The notes: a model not told the origin generated them from the letters alone. A stretch of 64,000 nt of DNA from Flavobacterium flavigenum (GCF_027111255.2 NZ_CP114285.2:2170001-2234000); one strand, 5' to 3'; counted from the stretch's first letter, positions 34,811-45,093 are shown. A program made the numbers and translations.

Positions 34811-36243
34811 TAAAACTGAAAATATATAAATTCTTTGTAATCTGAAAAAGTGCCAAAAGCCATAATTGCCATAATTGCCAAAGTTAATTTCAACATACTT
34901 TTTTTACCTGAAAGAGGCTCAATTTTAGTTCGGCTGTTCCATTCCACCAAAACAAATAATCCAATCAAAAGAAGCAGTTCGTAATTATAACGCTCGTTGT
35001 CTAAATACTGAAAGCCAAAATCTTTATTAGTAAAAATTCCTTTTATATACAAAACAGCATCAGTTATGGTTTTAGCTCTAAAAAATATCCAGGCAATACA
35101 AGTAAGTAGAAATGTGAAAAGAATATTAATTATTGTCTTTACGGAATTAAAATTCCACGAAAGTTCTATTGCATCCATATTGTTTCGGTTACTATTACGC
35201 AAAAGCAAAGGCAAAAAGTAAACTGCATTAATAAATCCCCATGCTATGTATGTCCAATTGGCTCCGTGCCAAAAACCGCTAACTACAAAAATGATAAAAG
35301 TATTTCTGATTTTCATCCAGAGTCCACCTTTGCTTCCTCCTAACGGAATGTACAAATAATCGCGAAACCAGGATGAAAGTGAAATGTGCCAGCGACGCCA
35401 AAACTCCGCTATATCTCTTGAAAAATAAGGATAATTGAAATTTCTCAATAAATCTAAACCAAACAATTTTGAAGTCCCTAATGCAATATCTGAGTAACCT
35501 GAAAAATCACCATAAATTTGAAATGCAAAATAAACTGCCCCTAACATAAGGGAAAAAGAGTTCATCGAAGTATAATGATCAAAAATTGCATTAGCATAAG
35601 TCGCACAAGTATCTGCAATGACTACTTTTTTAACTAAACCCCAGATAATTTGGCAAATACCTTCTTTGGCTTTTTCAAAATTAAATTCCCGTTTTATTTT
35701 TACCTGAGGCAGTAAATGAGTTGCTCTTTCGATTGGACCGGCTACAAGAAGCGGAAAATAGCTTACAAACAATGAATAATCTACAAAATTATATTCGGCT
35801 TTGATTCGTTTATAATAAATATCAATTACATACGACAGTCCATGAAAAGTATAAAATGAAATTCCAACTGGCAGAATTACATTTAATAAAATTGGACTCG
35901 ATTTTAGCCCTGCAGTATTTAATAAGTCTGAAAATGAAGCCGCAAAAAAATTATAGTATTTGAATATTCCTAAAAATCCCAAATTGACAAAAATACTTAG
36001 CCAAAACCAAAATTTTCGGCCTCTTTCTGATTTCCCTTTTTCAATTTGAATTCCGGTATAATAATCTAAAAAAGTAGAAAACACCAATAAAAAAAGGAAT
36101 CTCCAATCCCAACAAGAATAAAAATAATAACTGGCAATTATTAATACAGCGTTTTGGGTGCTTTTTGTTTTATTGAAAACGAACCAATAAAGAAAAAAAA
36201 CAATTGGTAAAAAAACAGCAAACGCTATGGAATTGAAAAACAT
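34810..36243 (-). CDS. MBOAT-family O-acyltransferase
   Basis: 477 residues with about eleven membrane segments. Family motifs: GISFYTFHGLSYVIDIY, FPLLVAGPIER, FWRRWHISLSSWFRDYLYIPLGG and the catalytic His in FVVSGFWHGANWTY. This AlgI/DltB-type protein carries an acyl group across the membrane for transfer to a surface glycan. It forms a coupled pair with the SGNH-like gene downstream. Confidence 0.93.
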   Translation of the reverse strand: MFFNSIAFAVFLPIVFFLYWFVFNKTKSTQNAVLIIASYYFYSCWDWRFLFLLVFSTFLDYYTGIQIEKGKSERGRKFWFWLSIFVNLGFLGIFKYYNFFAASFSDLLNTAGLKSSPILLNVILPVGISFYTFHGLSYVIDIYYKRIKAEYNFVDYSLFVSYFPLLVAGPIERATHLLPQVKIKREFNFEKAKEGICQIIWGLVKKVVIADTCATYANAIFDHYTSMNSFSLMLGAVYFAFQIYGDFSGYSDIALGTSKLFGLDLLRNFNYPYFSRDIAEFWRRWHISLSSWFRDYLYIPLGGSKGGLWMKIRNTFIIFVVSGFWHGANWTYIAWGFINAVYFLPLLLRNSNRNNMDAIELSWNFNSVKTIINILFTFLLTCIAWIFFRAKTITDAVLYIKGIFTNKDFGFQYLDNERYNYELLLLIGLFVLVEWNSRTKIEPLSGKKSMLKLTLAIMAIMAFGTFSDYKEFIYFQF

Positions 36244-36288
36244 AAATTAAGTGGAATATTTTATTCTAATTCAAAGTGCAAAGAAAGG

Positions 36289-37689
36289 CTATTTACAAGA
36301 AATTATGTTCATAATTCCTTCCCAAATTCGTTTTGAAGATTCTTCTGGAGGGTGTCTGTTAATTTTTTCGAACCATGACTGTGCATCCTCAATACTATGC
36401 TGCGGATGTTGTAAACCAAACTCAATCTGATCAGCAATTGTATTTGCAGAATCTAACCAAATCACCGCATTTTTATTGGGCATCGAACGAAAATGAATGT
36501 ATTTGTATATTTTTGAAACAGACCAATTCTTATCTACTTTAACCTTTACATCGTAATTAATAAAAGCGCATGGCTTTTTATAAGCAGCATAATCAAAGAC
36601 CATCGAAGAACCTAAATTTATAACCATTTCGGTATGTTGTATCGTATTGGTCTGCAAAACCATATCTGCTTTAGTTGGTAAAACTGTATTCCATCCCTCA
36701 CCTATTTTTTCCCATAAGGGCGTAATAGGTGTTATAATGTCCTGGTATTTGCCTAATACGGAATCAAACCGATTCGAAAAATCCACCGGACAGCGTCTCA
36801 AAAGTATCCCCAGGGAATTTCCTTTTACATTCAACTTTCTTACAGCTTCTGCTGCATCACTCAGGTATTGCGGGTCATCCGGACAAGTTGTTATATCGTC
36901 ACCAGAATAGCAAATGTATTTTTTATTTAAATCAAGTTGATGTTCTTTATAAAATTGCTCTTTTGACATACGCAGATTGCTGTCAAAATGATTTTCAAAT
37001 TGCGGCGTACCTGTTATAATTATTTGTTTTTCGCTTATGTAAGGATAATAATGAAGTAATTCTTTTTTCATATGTTCACTCCATACAAAATAAAAATCAG
37101 TTTCGACTACCATAGTTGCTTTTGGCAAATTATCCCAGGAAAAGATGAATGTTGCCGTTGGTATATTTAATTTTTTTGCTGCCAATAAGGGAGCGATTGC
37201 TAAAACCGGACGCTGATTGGTGCAAAAAACAAAATCTGGTTTTTGATTTTGAAGTGTTTCCAGACACTCCTTGAAATAAGAGGTACTGCTTTCTAATTTT
37301 TGAATTTTTTTTCGAACTTTTTCTAATCCTTTATCTGTGGAATAAAAAGTAATTAAAAATCTAGAAAATAAGTTTTTTAAGGATGATTTCCATTTAGTAT
37401 ATGAAAATGGGAATCGGTATGCATTATAAACCGGATCGTTTTCTTTTTTAATATTTAAATTAAGTTCAATATGTTTACGGGCATTTTTATAACTATCGGT
37501 TAAAGGATTTAGTTTTGCCTTTTTGATTTTAATTTCATTAAAACCCAATGTCTCTAAATCAAAGGGAGTATTATTCCAATAGGTTATGTCAAAATTTTTC
37601 TCTAAACCTATTTTATAAAAATTAGAAAAAGCAAAATTCCGAAGTCCGATTCCGTCAGGTAATAAAATAAAAATATTTTTGTTTGGCAT
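36289..37689 (-). CDS. GT-B-like glycosyl/glycerophosphotransferase-type protein
   Basis: 466 residues, soluble. The N-terminal Rossmann half (FILLPDGIGLRNFAFSNF) and the C-terminal half (QTNTIQHTEMVINLGSSMVFDYAAYKKP) resemble the donor half of CDP-glycerol transferase and capsule-synthesis GT-B proteins. I cannot place it in a GT family. It begins at the stop of neuC (TAATG overlap), so it may act with the sialic-acid-type sugar, but this is inference. Confidence 0.6.
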   Translation of the reverse strand: MPNKNIFILLPDGIGLRNFAFSNFYKIGLEKNFDITYWNNTPFDLETLGFNEIKIKKAKLNPLTDSYKNARKHIELNLNIKKENDPVYNAYRFPFSYTKWKSSLKNLFSRFLITFYSTDKGLEKVRKKIQKLESSTSYFKECLETLQNQKPDFVFCTNQRPVLAIAPLLAAKKLNIPTATFIFSWDNLPKATMVVETDFYFVWSEHMKKELLHYYPYISEKQIIITGTPQFENHFDSNLRMSKEQFYKEHQLDLNKKYICYSGDDITTCPDDPQYLSDAAEAVRKLNVKGNSLGILLRRCPVDFSNRFDSVLGKYQDIITPITPLWEKIGEGWNTVLPTKADMVLQTNTIQHTEMVINLGSSMVFDYAAYKKPCAFINYDVKVKVDKNWSVSKIYKYIHFRSMPNKNAVIWLDSANTIADQIEFGLQHPQHSIEDAQSWFEKINRHPPEESSKRIWEGIMNIISCK

Positions 37690-38810
37690 TAACTGTCTTT
37701 AAATTGTTTTTGGTGATTGAGTTTCCAAATATCTGATTTTTGAAGACATTTAAGAAATAATTCAGCACTATTTCCTTGTCCAAAATCATCATCAGAATGT
37801 TGTATTCTGTGACGATCAATTATTGATAGTGCATGATTTATATTTTTTTCAGAATAATCAACATTAATAATATCTGCATGAACAGCTCTATTTTGTTGAC
37901 GGGTGCCGATATTAATAATTGGAACTCCATAATAAGGAGCCTCCCTAATTCCTGCACTACTGTTGCCTATAATGAACTGACTATTTTTCAATAATGTTAA
38001 AAAGTATTCAAATCGAATTGAAGGAAAAATTCTGAACCTCACATTATGGTTTAACTTTTCGTAGGCATCAAGAAGGAACTGACTTCCTAAATCATTGTTT
38101 GGAAAAATAACTACATAATTATGGTTATCATTCAATAAACAATCAACAAATGTTTTCGCATATTGCTGCATCGATAGGTATTCAGTAGTTACAGGATGAA
38201 ACATTACAATCGCAAATTCCTTGAATGGAATTTCATAATATTCTTTTACGACACTCAATTCCGGTAATTGCTGGGAAAACATGATATCAATATCCGGAGA
38301 TCCAATAGTAAATATAGATTCTTCTAATTCTCCCATTTGAATCAGCCTTTTTTCAGCTTCTTTATTTGATACAAAATGTATGTGGCTTAATTTACTTACA
38401 CTATGTCGAATTAACTCATCAACTGTTCCTGAAATTTCGCCCCCCTCTATATGTGCCACCAAGATATTATTTAATGAACCAACAATTGCCCCAGCAAGCG
38501 TTTCTACACGATCACCGTGAACCACAATCATATCCGGCTTAATGTTTTTGCAATAGCCTGACAAACCTTCAATAGTTTTGGCAAGAGTTAAATCCATCGT
38601 AGTTTCATGTGTATGATTCTCGAATGTGAATACATTTTTAAAATTACAGCGTTCTATTTCTATAAGGGTATAGCCATAAATTTTCTGTAGATGCATACCT
38701 GTTACAAAAACAAAGACTTCAAATTCATTTTCTGCTTCCAGGATTTGAATCAATGATTTTATTTTTCCAAAATCGGCGCGGGTTCCAGTTAGAAAAAGGA
38801 TTTTTTTCAT
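37689..38810 (-). CDS. neuC: UDP-N-acetylglucosamine 2-epimerase (hydrolysing, NeuC type)
   Basis: 373 residues from ATG 38810 (MKKILFLTGTRADFGK), 4 nt after the upstream stop; an earlier in-frame ATG (38846) would overlap the GT10 gene. GTRADFG, VHGDRVETLAGA, HIEGGE, GNSSAGIREAPYYGVPIINIG and Arg-rich C-terminal motifs define the family. NeuC converts UDP-GlcNAc to ManNAc plus UDP; LegG does the analogous step for legionaminic acid. With neuB and neuA nearby, it supplies a nonulosonic acid. A decayed second copy lies at 39783-40318. Confidence 0.9.
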   Translation of the reverse strand: MKKILFLTGTRADFGKIKSLIQILEAENEFEVFVFVTGMHLQKIYGYTLIEIERCNFKNVFTFENHTHETTMDLTLAKTIEGLSGYCKNIKPDMIVVHGDRVETLAGAIVGSLNNILVAHIEGGEISGTVDELIRHSVSKLSHIHFVSNKEAEKRLIQMGELEESIFTIGSPDIDIMFSQQLPELSVVKEYYEIPFKEFAIVMFHPVTTEYLSMQQYAKTFVDCLLNDNHNYVVIFPNNDLGSQFLLDAYEKLNHNVRFRIFPSIRFEYFLTLLKNSQFIIGNSSAGIREAPYYGVPIINIGTRQQNRAVHADIINVDYSEKNINHALSIIDRHRIQHSDDDFGQGNSAELFLKCLQKSDIWKLNHQKQFKDS

Positions 38811-38814
38811 TCCT

Positions 38815-39782
38815 TTATAAGTTATATTTCCTTTTAAATTTTGCAATATTCTTTTCTATCATTACGCTAATCGGATAATTATCAAAATATTCATTCCCTC
38901 CTTTAAAGTGAATTATATCATTTTGTGCTGCTGAATTATCTTTTTTTTGTAATTCGAGTGCTTTTATTATATCTGATAAAAATGGAAATAACTGATATTT
39001 ATTTAGTATTAGCTCTCTTGCTTCTGTAATAGCATGCAAATTTTCTTCCCATTTATTAGACATTACTATCTCCTTTAAAAACAAATCTATATGTTTGTCT
39101 GCCGGATCAATTTGAATAAAAGAATTTTTTGAAAAAAATTCTTCTACCTTATTACACCCAAAATACAAAGGCATTGTATAACTTAAAAAACAATCTGCAA
39201 TTTTTTCTGTCCAATAATAATCATTTTGAAAATTTTCATAAGCAATTGCATATTTAACCTTGCTTAAAACCTCCCATTTATCATCTATTGGATTTATTCC
39301 TCTACCGTAAAGGTTTACAAACGGAAGATTTTTAATGTTGTCCAAAAAATCCATTCTTTTGTTATGTCCTTTCGAGGATCTTTGATTACTTGTAATCCAA
39401 ACTATATTATCCTCTTTTGTTAAATCTTCTGGTTTTAACTCTTTTAAAAAATCAAAACTTTTATTAACATGCCAGGGTAATGCCCCGTGCGATAAGATGT
39501 TATTTTTTTTTATCTCGAATTGATTAATTATCAGTTTTACATTTTTATTTGCATATTGTCTGTATTTAGAAACCTCATTAGGTGGTTCCAAACAGATATG
39601 TATAATATTATCTCTATTGACTTTAATAGAAAAACTTTCCTTGGATAATCTAAAATAACCAGATAATCGCACTCATCAATAGCATCTTCTGTAAAAAGTA
39701 AACTGTCCCATTTCATAGAATTATCAGGCGTTTGTCTTTTTAAATCAGGATAATTGAAGTAACGTTCAATTTTTATTATCAT
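38815..39782 (-). pseudogene. Glycosyltransferase family 10 (fucosyltransferase-like), broken by a one-base frameshift
   Basis: Two overlapping frames together make one GT10 protein. The first (from ATG 39782) reads MIIKIERYFNYPDL ... CDYLVILDYPRKVF. The second carries the rest: HICLEPPNE, NIVWITSNQRS, VKYAIAYENFQNDYYWTEK and TMPLYFGC, the alpha-1,3-fucosyltransferase signature. Adding one T to the five-T run (A run at 39630-39634 on the plus strand) joins them as DYPRKVFSIKVNRDN, with 322 residues in all. So the gene is a single-base deletion mutant, a phase variant, or a sequencing error. GT10 enzymes usually move fucose. It sits between neuC and the neuC remnant. Confidence 0.82.
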
Positions 39783-40318
39783 TTTAAATTTTTAAATTCC
39801 TTTTGATTCCAAAACTCTTCTTTTTAAGGTATTTCAAAAATAATTCCGCTCTACCACTTTTATAAAATCAGCATTCGTTTGTTGGACTTTATGTAAACAA
39901 TAGTCTTAAAGCTTTTGATATATTTTTTCTATAATAATTAACATCAATAATATCCGCACGAATAAACCTATTTGGCTGGCGAGACCGGATATTAATAATG
40001 TTAATTCCAAATAAGGAGCTTTACGATGGGTGAGCTGCTGTTCCCTATAATAAACTGACTTACTTTAAATAATGTTAAAAATAGTCAAATGGAAGTGATG
40101 CGAAAGTCAACCTTACATTATACTTTATACTTTATTTTTTGTATACATCAGTAATCAACTGACTTGCTAAATCATTGTTTAGAAAAATAACTATATAATT
40201 ATAGATATCATTCAATAAACAATCGAAAAATGTCTTAGCATATTTCTCCATCGACTGTTTTCAGTAGATGGAGGATGAACATTACTAATCGTACCCGTAA
40301 TAAATAGAAGTTTGTTCA
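39783..40318 (-). pseudogene. Decayed second copy of neuC
   Basis: No open frame survives, but the DNA aligns with the 3' part of neuC through most of its length. Shared stretches include CTAAATCATTGTTT, AAAATAACTA-ATAATTAT and ATCATTCAATAAACAATC. The 5' end on the minus strand reads MNKLLFITGT, equal in pattern to MKKILFLTGT, then jumps directly to the HPVTTE region (VHPPSTENS). Roughly 200 internal codons are therefore deleted. Many stops and shifts follow. Divergence from the intact neuC is considerable, so this is an old or foreign copy rather than a fresh duplication. Confidence 0.85.
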
Positions 40319-40333
40319 TTAATTTAAAAACAT

Positions 40334-41113
40334 TTATTTTTTTAACTCTCTATAAATGTCCATTCTAGTTTTTAAAATTAAAATATCATGGATTACTGTC
40401 TTGAAATAATTTTTTGTGTTTATGAAAATAATTTTCTTGAAAAAATTTGCTACAATTACAACGACACTTTGGTGTTTTTTTTTGTGTAATAAATACTCCG
40501 AAATTGTTTCATTTTTATACCTTAAGATATTTGATTTTTGACTCCTTTTTATAAAATAAAAAAAAGTTTCATTTAAATCTAAAATTTCAAAACCATTATT
40601 AACCACTCTTTCAGACCATTCTTTGTCTTCACTAAATGGCAATTTTTCGTCAAATTTGAATTGCATCCAAACATCTCTGTTCACTAAAGCACAGCCAGTC
40701 ATTAAACCATATTTTAAAGGCTCAATTACTTTAAAATCATTTTCAATCGCTCTTTTATAATTTTCAATGCTATTTATATATCTAATCCCTGCAACATTTT
40801 CCCTGTTCTCTAAAGCATACAATGTATTTTTAAAAAAACATTTTCCAATCGGAATTGCATGTGAACTCAGTAACAAAACGTAATCAGATTTGGCAGTTTC
40901 AATACCAACATTAGTTGCTCCACCATAGCTGAAGTCTTTTATATAAACTACTTTACATTTATATTTTTCAGCGATACTTACACTATCATCTGTTGAATAG
41001 TTATCAACAAGTATTATCTCTGAATAGTCATCAGGATAAACTTTTGTAAGGATAGATAAAACGTTTTCAAGCGCTTTTGCTTCATTTTTATTTCTAATAA
41101 CTATCGATATCAT
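40334..41113 (-). CDS. Glycosyltransferase family 2
   Basis: 259 residues, GT-A fold: VIRNKNEAKALENVLSIL, IILVDNYSTDDSV, LLSSHAIPIG and FSEDKEWSERVVNNGF. The usual DxD is replaced by the SSHA-type segment seen in some GT2 members. It lies between neuB and the neuC remnant, so it may once have been part of a neuA-neuB-GT-neuC unit. Confidence 0.85.
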   Translation of the reverse strand: MISIVIRNKNEAKALENVLSILTKVYPDDYSEIILVDNYSTDDSVSIAEKYKCKVVYIKDFSYGGATNVGIETAKSDYVLLLSSHAIPIGKCFFKNTLYALENRENVAGIRYINSIENYKRAIENDFKVIEPLKYGLMTGCALVNRDVWMQFKFDEKLPFSEDKEWSERVVNNGFEILDLNETFFYFIKRSQKSNILRYKNETISEYLLHKKKHQSVVVIVANFFKKIIFINTKNYFKTVIHDILILKTRMDIYRELKK

Positions 41114-41126
41114 AAGCCCTGAAATA

Positions 41127-42167
41127 TTATTGAAAATCAGAAAAATCTAATTGCTCATCATTATCAATATCCCGCACAGCAATTTTATCAATCAAATCAT
41201 TAAAATGTTCCGCCAGGATTTTACCTGTTCCCGGTCGTTTCACCCAAATATTTTCTTTTGATAATTTTTCGCCTTTTTTAATTGGTTTTATGGCACATAC
41301 AGTTGCAAATGCAAAATCAATTGTAACTTGTTCTTCTACAGCTGGTTTTTTAGTTCCGCCACGCATCAAAGCTATTTCTGAACTTGAAACAATTAATTCC
41401 TGACAGGCTTTTTCATCCATACTGCATATAATGTCTGGACCTGTTCGCTGCATATGATCCGTAAAATGCCTTTCTAATATGCTTGCGCCGAGAGCTACCG
41501 CACCCAAACAAGCATTATTATTTAAAGTGTGATCAGATAAGCCAAATACTTTATCCGGAAAAGCCTCATGCATCTCTATCATGGCACCAAAACGGACCAA
41601 ATGAATAGGTGTTGGATATAAGTTTGTTGTATGCAATAAAGCAACAGGAATATTATGTTCATCAAAAATAGCAACTGCTTTCTGAATACTTTCAATTGTA
41701 TTCATTCCGGTGCTCAGAATAACAGGCTTCCCAAAAGAAGCAATATGTTCTAACAATGGATAATTATTGCATTCCCCAGAGCCAATTTTATAAGCAGGTA
41801 TATTAAACTTTTTTAAACGATCTGCAGCTGCACGTGAAAACGGCGTAGAAATAAAAATCATCCCTTGATCTTCTACATAGTTTTTAAGTTCTAATTCATC
41901 TGCTTCATTTAGCGAACAACGTTCCATGATTTCATAAATAGAAACATCGGCATTGCCCGGAATAACTTTTTTTGCAGCGCCGCTCATTTCGTCTGCTACA
42001 ATGTGGGTTTGATGTTTGACAACTTCGACACCTGCACGTTTTGCTGCATCAACCATTTCTTTAGCTACCTGTAAAGAACCTTCGTGATTAATTCCGATTT
42101 CGGCAATAACTAAAGGCGGAAAATCCGCACCAATTTTTCTTCCTGCAATTTGTATGTATGGGTTCAT
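41127..42167 (-). CDS. neuB: N-acetylneuraminate synthase family protein (NeuB)
   Basis: 346 residues. The TIM-barrel synthase domain (about 1-270) has [53 protein letters not shown] and [15 protein letters not shown]-terminal SAF antifreeze-like domain (about 285-346) has [12 protein letters not shown] and RPGTG. It condenses ManNAc (or a related 6-deoxy sugar) with phosphoenolpyruvate. Whether the product is Neu5Ac, legionaminate or another nonulosonate is not settled by sequence alone. Confidence 0.93.
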   Translation of the reverse strand: MNPYIQIAGRKIGADFPPLVIAEIGINHEGSLQVAKEMVDAAKRAGVEVVKHQTHIVADEMSGAAKKVIPGNADVSIYEIMERCSLNEADELELKNYVEDQGMIFISTPFSRAAADRLKKFNIPAYKIGSGECNNYPLLEHIASFGKPVILSTGMNTIESIQKAVAIFDEHNIPVALLHTTNLYPTPIHLVRFGAMIEMHEAFPDKVFGLSDHTLNNNACLGAVALGASILERHFTDHMQRTGPDIICSMDEKACQELIVSSSEIALMRGGTKKPAVEEQVTIDFAFATVCAIKPIKKGEKLSKENIWVKRPGTGKILAEHFNDLIDKIAVRDIDNDEQLDFSDFQ

Positions 42168-42182
42168 AAAATAGGTTATGAA

Positions 42183-42851
42183 TTATATTAGTATATATTT
42201 GTTATATAAATATTCTGCATAATCAAAATCTTCCTGAGTATCGATGTCAACATTGGCTAAAATAGAGTCTACCAGAAACGGAAAAGCATCTTCAGAGATA
42301 ATTTTATCTTCGAAAATTAATTTAGACTTACTAATATAAAGTAATCCGTTTTCATAAAAAATAGGATCTAAATCCTGACTGCGCTGCCCAATTTCATAAT
42401 TAAAAGGGATGAATTTTTCATTAGCAATTTTCCCGAATTTTTGATGACTTTTTGTAACTGTAAATAAACTGTCCTGTTTCTTTTCCTGATAATATTGAAA
42501 TGATTTTTTTAACAAACTTTCGGGTCTTAAAGGATTTGTAGGTTGTAAAAGAATAACATTTTCTATTACCTCGTCTAGCTGTTGCAATACATCTTTAACA
42601 GCCGAAACTGTAGGTTCAAAATCTCCCGATAATGATTTTGGTCGATTTACCACTTTTGCCCCAAACTGCAATGCAGCTTTTTTTATTTCATCATCATCAG
42701 TCGATACGTAAATATCATCAATTACATCACTATTTGCCTGAGCATATAAAATACTATGAGCAATCAAGGGAATTCCTCCAAGTAATTTTATATTTTTTTG
42801 AGGTAATCTTTTTGAGCCTCCTCGAGCCGGAATAATAGCGATGGTTTTCAT
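42183..42851 (-). CDS. neuA: Acylneuraminate cytidylyltransferase (NeuA)
   Basis: 222 residues. The nucleotide-binding IPARGGSKRLPQKN is at the N-terminus; STDDDEI, NRPKSLSGD and LLQPTNPLR follow, all typical of CMP-nonulosonate synthetases. It activates the NeuB product with CTP. Adjacent to the start of a glycosyltransferase gene upstream and 15 nt before neuB downstream. Confidence 0.93.
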   Translation of the reverse strand: MKTIAIIPARGGSKRLPQKNIKLLGGIPLIAHSILYAQANSDVIDDIYVSTDDDEIKKAALQFGAKVVNRPKSLSGDFEPTVSAVKDVLQQLDEVIENVILLQPTNPLRPESLLKKSFQYYQEKKQDSLFTVTKSHQKFGKIANEKFIPFNYEIGQRSQDLDPIFYENGLLYISKSKLIFEDKIISEDAFPFLVDSILANVDIDTQEDFDYAEYLYNKYILI

Positions 42852-43946
42852 TTATTTCAATCTGTTTTTAGCATTTTCAATAATTTCATTCATACCTGAA
42901 TTCCAGCTTTGAGTTGAATACAAATTATCTGAAATTAACACCTCTTTTATTTCTTTCTGATTCAGGAATTCTAAAATAGCCTCTTCCCATTCCTGCTGAA
43001 AATGCGGATTTTCTATTAACCTGCCTAACTTTCCATATTGCAAAACTTCCGGAACTCCTCCTATTGATGAAGCAATGCAATAACAACCTGAATGCAGTGC
43101 TTCTATTAAACTCATACCAAAACCTTCATGACAAAGTGTTGGAAACAAATAACAATCTGCTATTTGATAATATTTTGGAAGTTCATCATTTGGAATTTTC
43201 CCTAAAAAACGAACTCCTTCTGTTTGATAATTTCGCGTAGCTCCAACGACTAACAAGGCTGCTTTTTTGTTTTGCAGATAGATTTTTTTCCAGACTTCCA
43301 ATATAAAATCCAATCCCTTTTTAGGATGATCTTTGGAACACCAAATAAAAACTTTTTTATCTTTTAAATCTAATTGATTTTTAAAATTTAACTTTTCTTC
43401 ATAGGAAACTTTATGAAATTTATTTGTATCGATTCCATTATGCAATACCGAAAATTTACAAGGCAGTATGGTATAAGTATGCTTATGTACTTTATAACTG
43501 TCATGCGTCAGTAAAATCATTTCGTCAATACTTTCGAAAAACCATCTGCCATGAAAATTGGCTAAATAGGGTGGAAAACCATGATAAAAAAATTGAATCT
43601 GACAATTTTCTCTCAAACCATTTTGAATCAAAAATTTTTGTAAAGGCTTTATTATTCCGAAATTATCAACAATCTGGATAATATATTTCTTATCCTTTTC
43701 AATCACCTGATTTAGCGCTTTTAAATATCCTAAATATGGTTTTTTAAAAAATTTTCTTTTTAGTTTATCAATTATATTTTCAGAAACAAATTGATATTTA
43801 ACAGTATTCAGTACATGCTCGGGCTTTTGGCAAATTATATAATTTATTTGATGATTATTGCTCAGATAATTATAATACATTGTTGTCCAGCTTCCTGTTT
43901 TAGAATAGGGAAGTGGGAATTGCGATACTAAAATTACTTGTGCCAT
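42852..43946 (-). CDS. Glycosyltransferase family 4
   Basis: 364 residues. The N-terminal LVSQFPLPYSKTGSWTTMYY is the acceptor loop; NGIDTNKFHKVSYEEK and WCSKDHPKKGLDFILEVW mark the domain junction; FPTLCHEGFGMSLIEALHSG is the donor-site Ex7E region. Stop directly abuts the neuA start, so it is co-translated with the neu module. Confidence 0.88.
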   Translation of the reverse strand: MAQVILVSQFPLPYSKTGSWTTMYYNYLSNNHQINYIICQKPEHVLNTVKYQFVSENIIDKLKRKFFKKPYLGYLKALNQVIEKDKKYIIQIVDNFGIIKPLQKFLIQNGLRENCQIQFFYHGFPPYLANFHGRWFFESIDEMILLTHDSYKVHKHTYTILPCKFSVLHNGIDTNKFHKVSYEEKLNFKNQLDLKDKKVFIWCSKDHPKKGLDFILEVWKKIYLQNKKAALLVVGATRNYQTEGVRFLGKIPNDELPKYYQIADCYLFPTLCHEGFGMSLIEALHSGCYCIASSIGGVPEVLQYGKLGRLIENPHFQQEWEEAILEFLNQKEIKEVLISDNLYSTQSWNSGMNEIIENAKNRLK

Positions 43947-43960
43947 CTCGTTTTATAAAA

Positions 43961-45052
43961 TTATACCCTAACTGTTTTTTTGATTTTAAAACTTATACTT
44001 TTCAAGTCATTACTAACCTTATATGTATAAGGAAATTGATGATAAAAAGAAATAATATGTAAAAGTAGCTTATCATTTATTTCTTTTAAGCTATAATATT
44101 TTGGTACTTTTTTGCCCAATTTCTTTTTGAATTTGTATTTTAAAGATGTTTTAAAATCATCTTCAATAAAGCAAACTGATAAAATACCTCCTTTAAATCG
44201 TGGCAGTTCAACAAATAAAAAATGCTCAATTACTTCTACTTTGTTATTTAAAATCAAAACAGTTCCACACTCTTCTAATTCATTAAATTCTGAGTCTGAA
44301 ATTATTTCTCCCCAGCCTTCTGAATTTACATCCACGATTTCATTTTCAGAATTATGTACCAGATGACGATGATTTATTTCTACAATTCGGGACAATTGCA
44401 ATTCTGTATTTAACTCTACCGTTTCTCTGCTTCTGTAATTTTTATGCCATTGATGCAACATCAATACTTTCTGATTATAGAATTCCAGTTCGCATCCTGT
44501 CTTTTTAATCCTGCTATGTATTTCTGTGTCTTCAGCACCCCAAAAATGAAAAAATTCATCAAAACCGTGAATACTTTTTAACCTTTCAACCGGGAAAAGG
44601 GTCATTCCGGTAGAATCGCTAGTGCTTAAAAATTTAACCGTATAATTATCATAATTAGTAACCTCTTTTTTATTTTCATCATCAGACATATAACCAACCT
44701 GAAAATAAGTTGCCTTGGTAGGCTTACATTTTTCTTCTAAAACTGATGTAAATTCAGGATGAAACACCATATCTACATCAGCTGTAAAACAATAATCAGA
44801 ATCAAGATTTTTTAAAACATAATTAAAAGCTTTACTCTTATTCCATGGCTGAAACTGTGTAAACAAATAATGATAATTACAAAAAGAATAATCATCAACA
44901 AGTTCTTTTATCTCTGAAGCGATTTCTTTTTTAGAGCCATAATCAACAAAAATGACATTAAAATTTTGTTTGGTCTGCCAAACTAATGAATCCAGTGAAC
45001 GCTTGATGCGATTGGAGTCTCTATTGCGGTATGCATATAAAATGGTTATCAT
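43961..45052 (-). CDS. Glycosyltransferase family 2 (chondroitin-synthase-like GT-A) with C-terminal extension
   Basis: 363 residues. The GT-A domain (about 1-240) has ILYAYRNRDSNRIKRSLDSL, FTADVDMVFHPEF with the DxD, TLFPVERLKSIHGFDE and FWGAEDTEIHSRI, the pattern of GT2 galactosyl/HexNAc transferases of capsule type. The last ~120 residues (FNELEECGTVLILNNK and on) are unrecognised and may bind partners. Confidence 0.85.
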   Translation of the reverse strand: MITILYAYRNRDSNRIKRSLDSLVWQTKQNFNVIFVDYGSKKEIASEIKELVDDYSFCNYHYLFTQFQPWNKSKAFNYVLKNLDSDYCFTADVDMVFHPEFTSVLEEKCKPTKATYFQVGYMSDDENKKEVTNYDNYTVKFLSTSDSTGMTLFPVERLKSIHGFDEFFHFWGAEDTEIHSRIKKTGCELEFYNQKVLMLHQWHKNYRSRETVELNTELQLSRIVEINHRHLVHNSENEIVDVNSEGWGEIISDSEFNELEECGTVLILNNKVEVIEHFLFVELPRFKGGILSVCFIEDDFKTSLKYKFKKKLGKKVPKYYSLKEINDKLLLHIISFYHQFPYTYKVSNDLKSISFKIKKTVRV

Positions 45053-45093
45053 TAAAAGATATATAGTTTTGTTAGTTGCAAAAAATTAGAATT

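Noticed and set aside
39537..39782. Independent 81-residue small gene
   Set aside because: It reads as the N-terminal part of the GT10 gene separated by a one-base shift, so it was merged into that entry.
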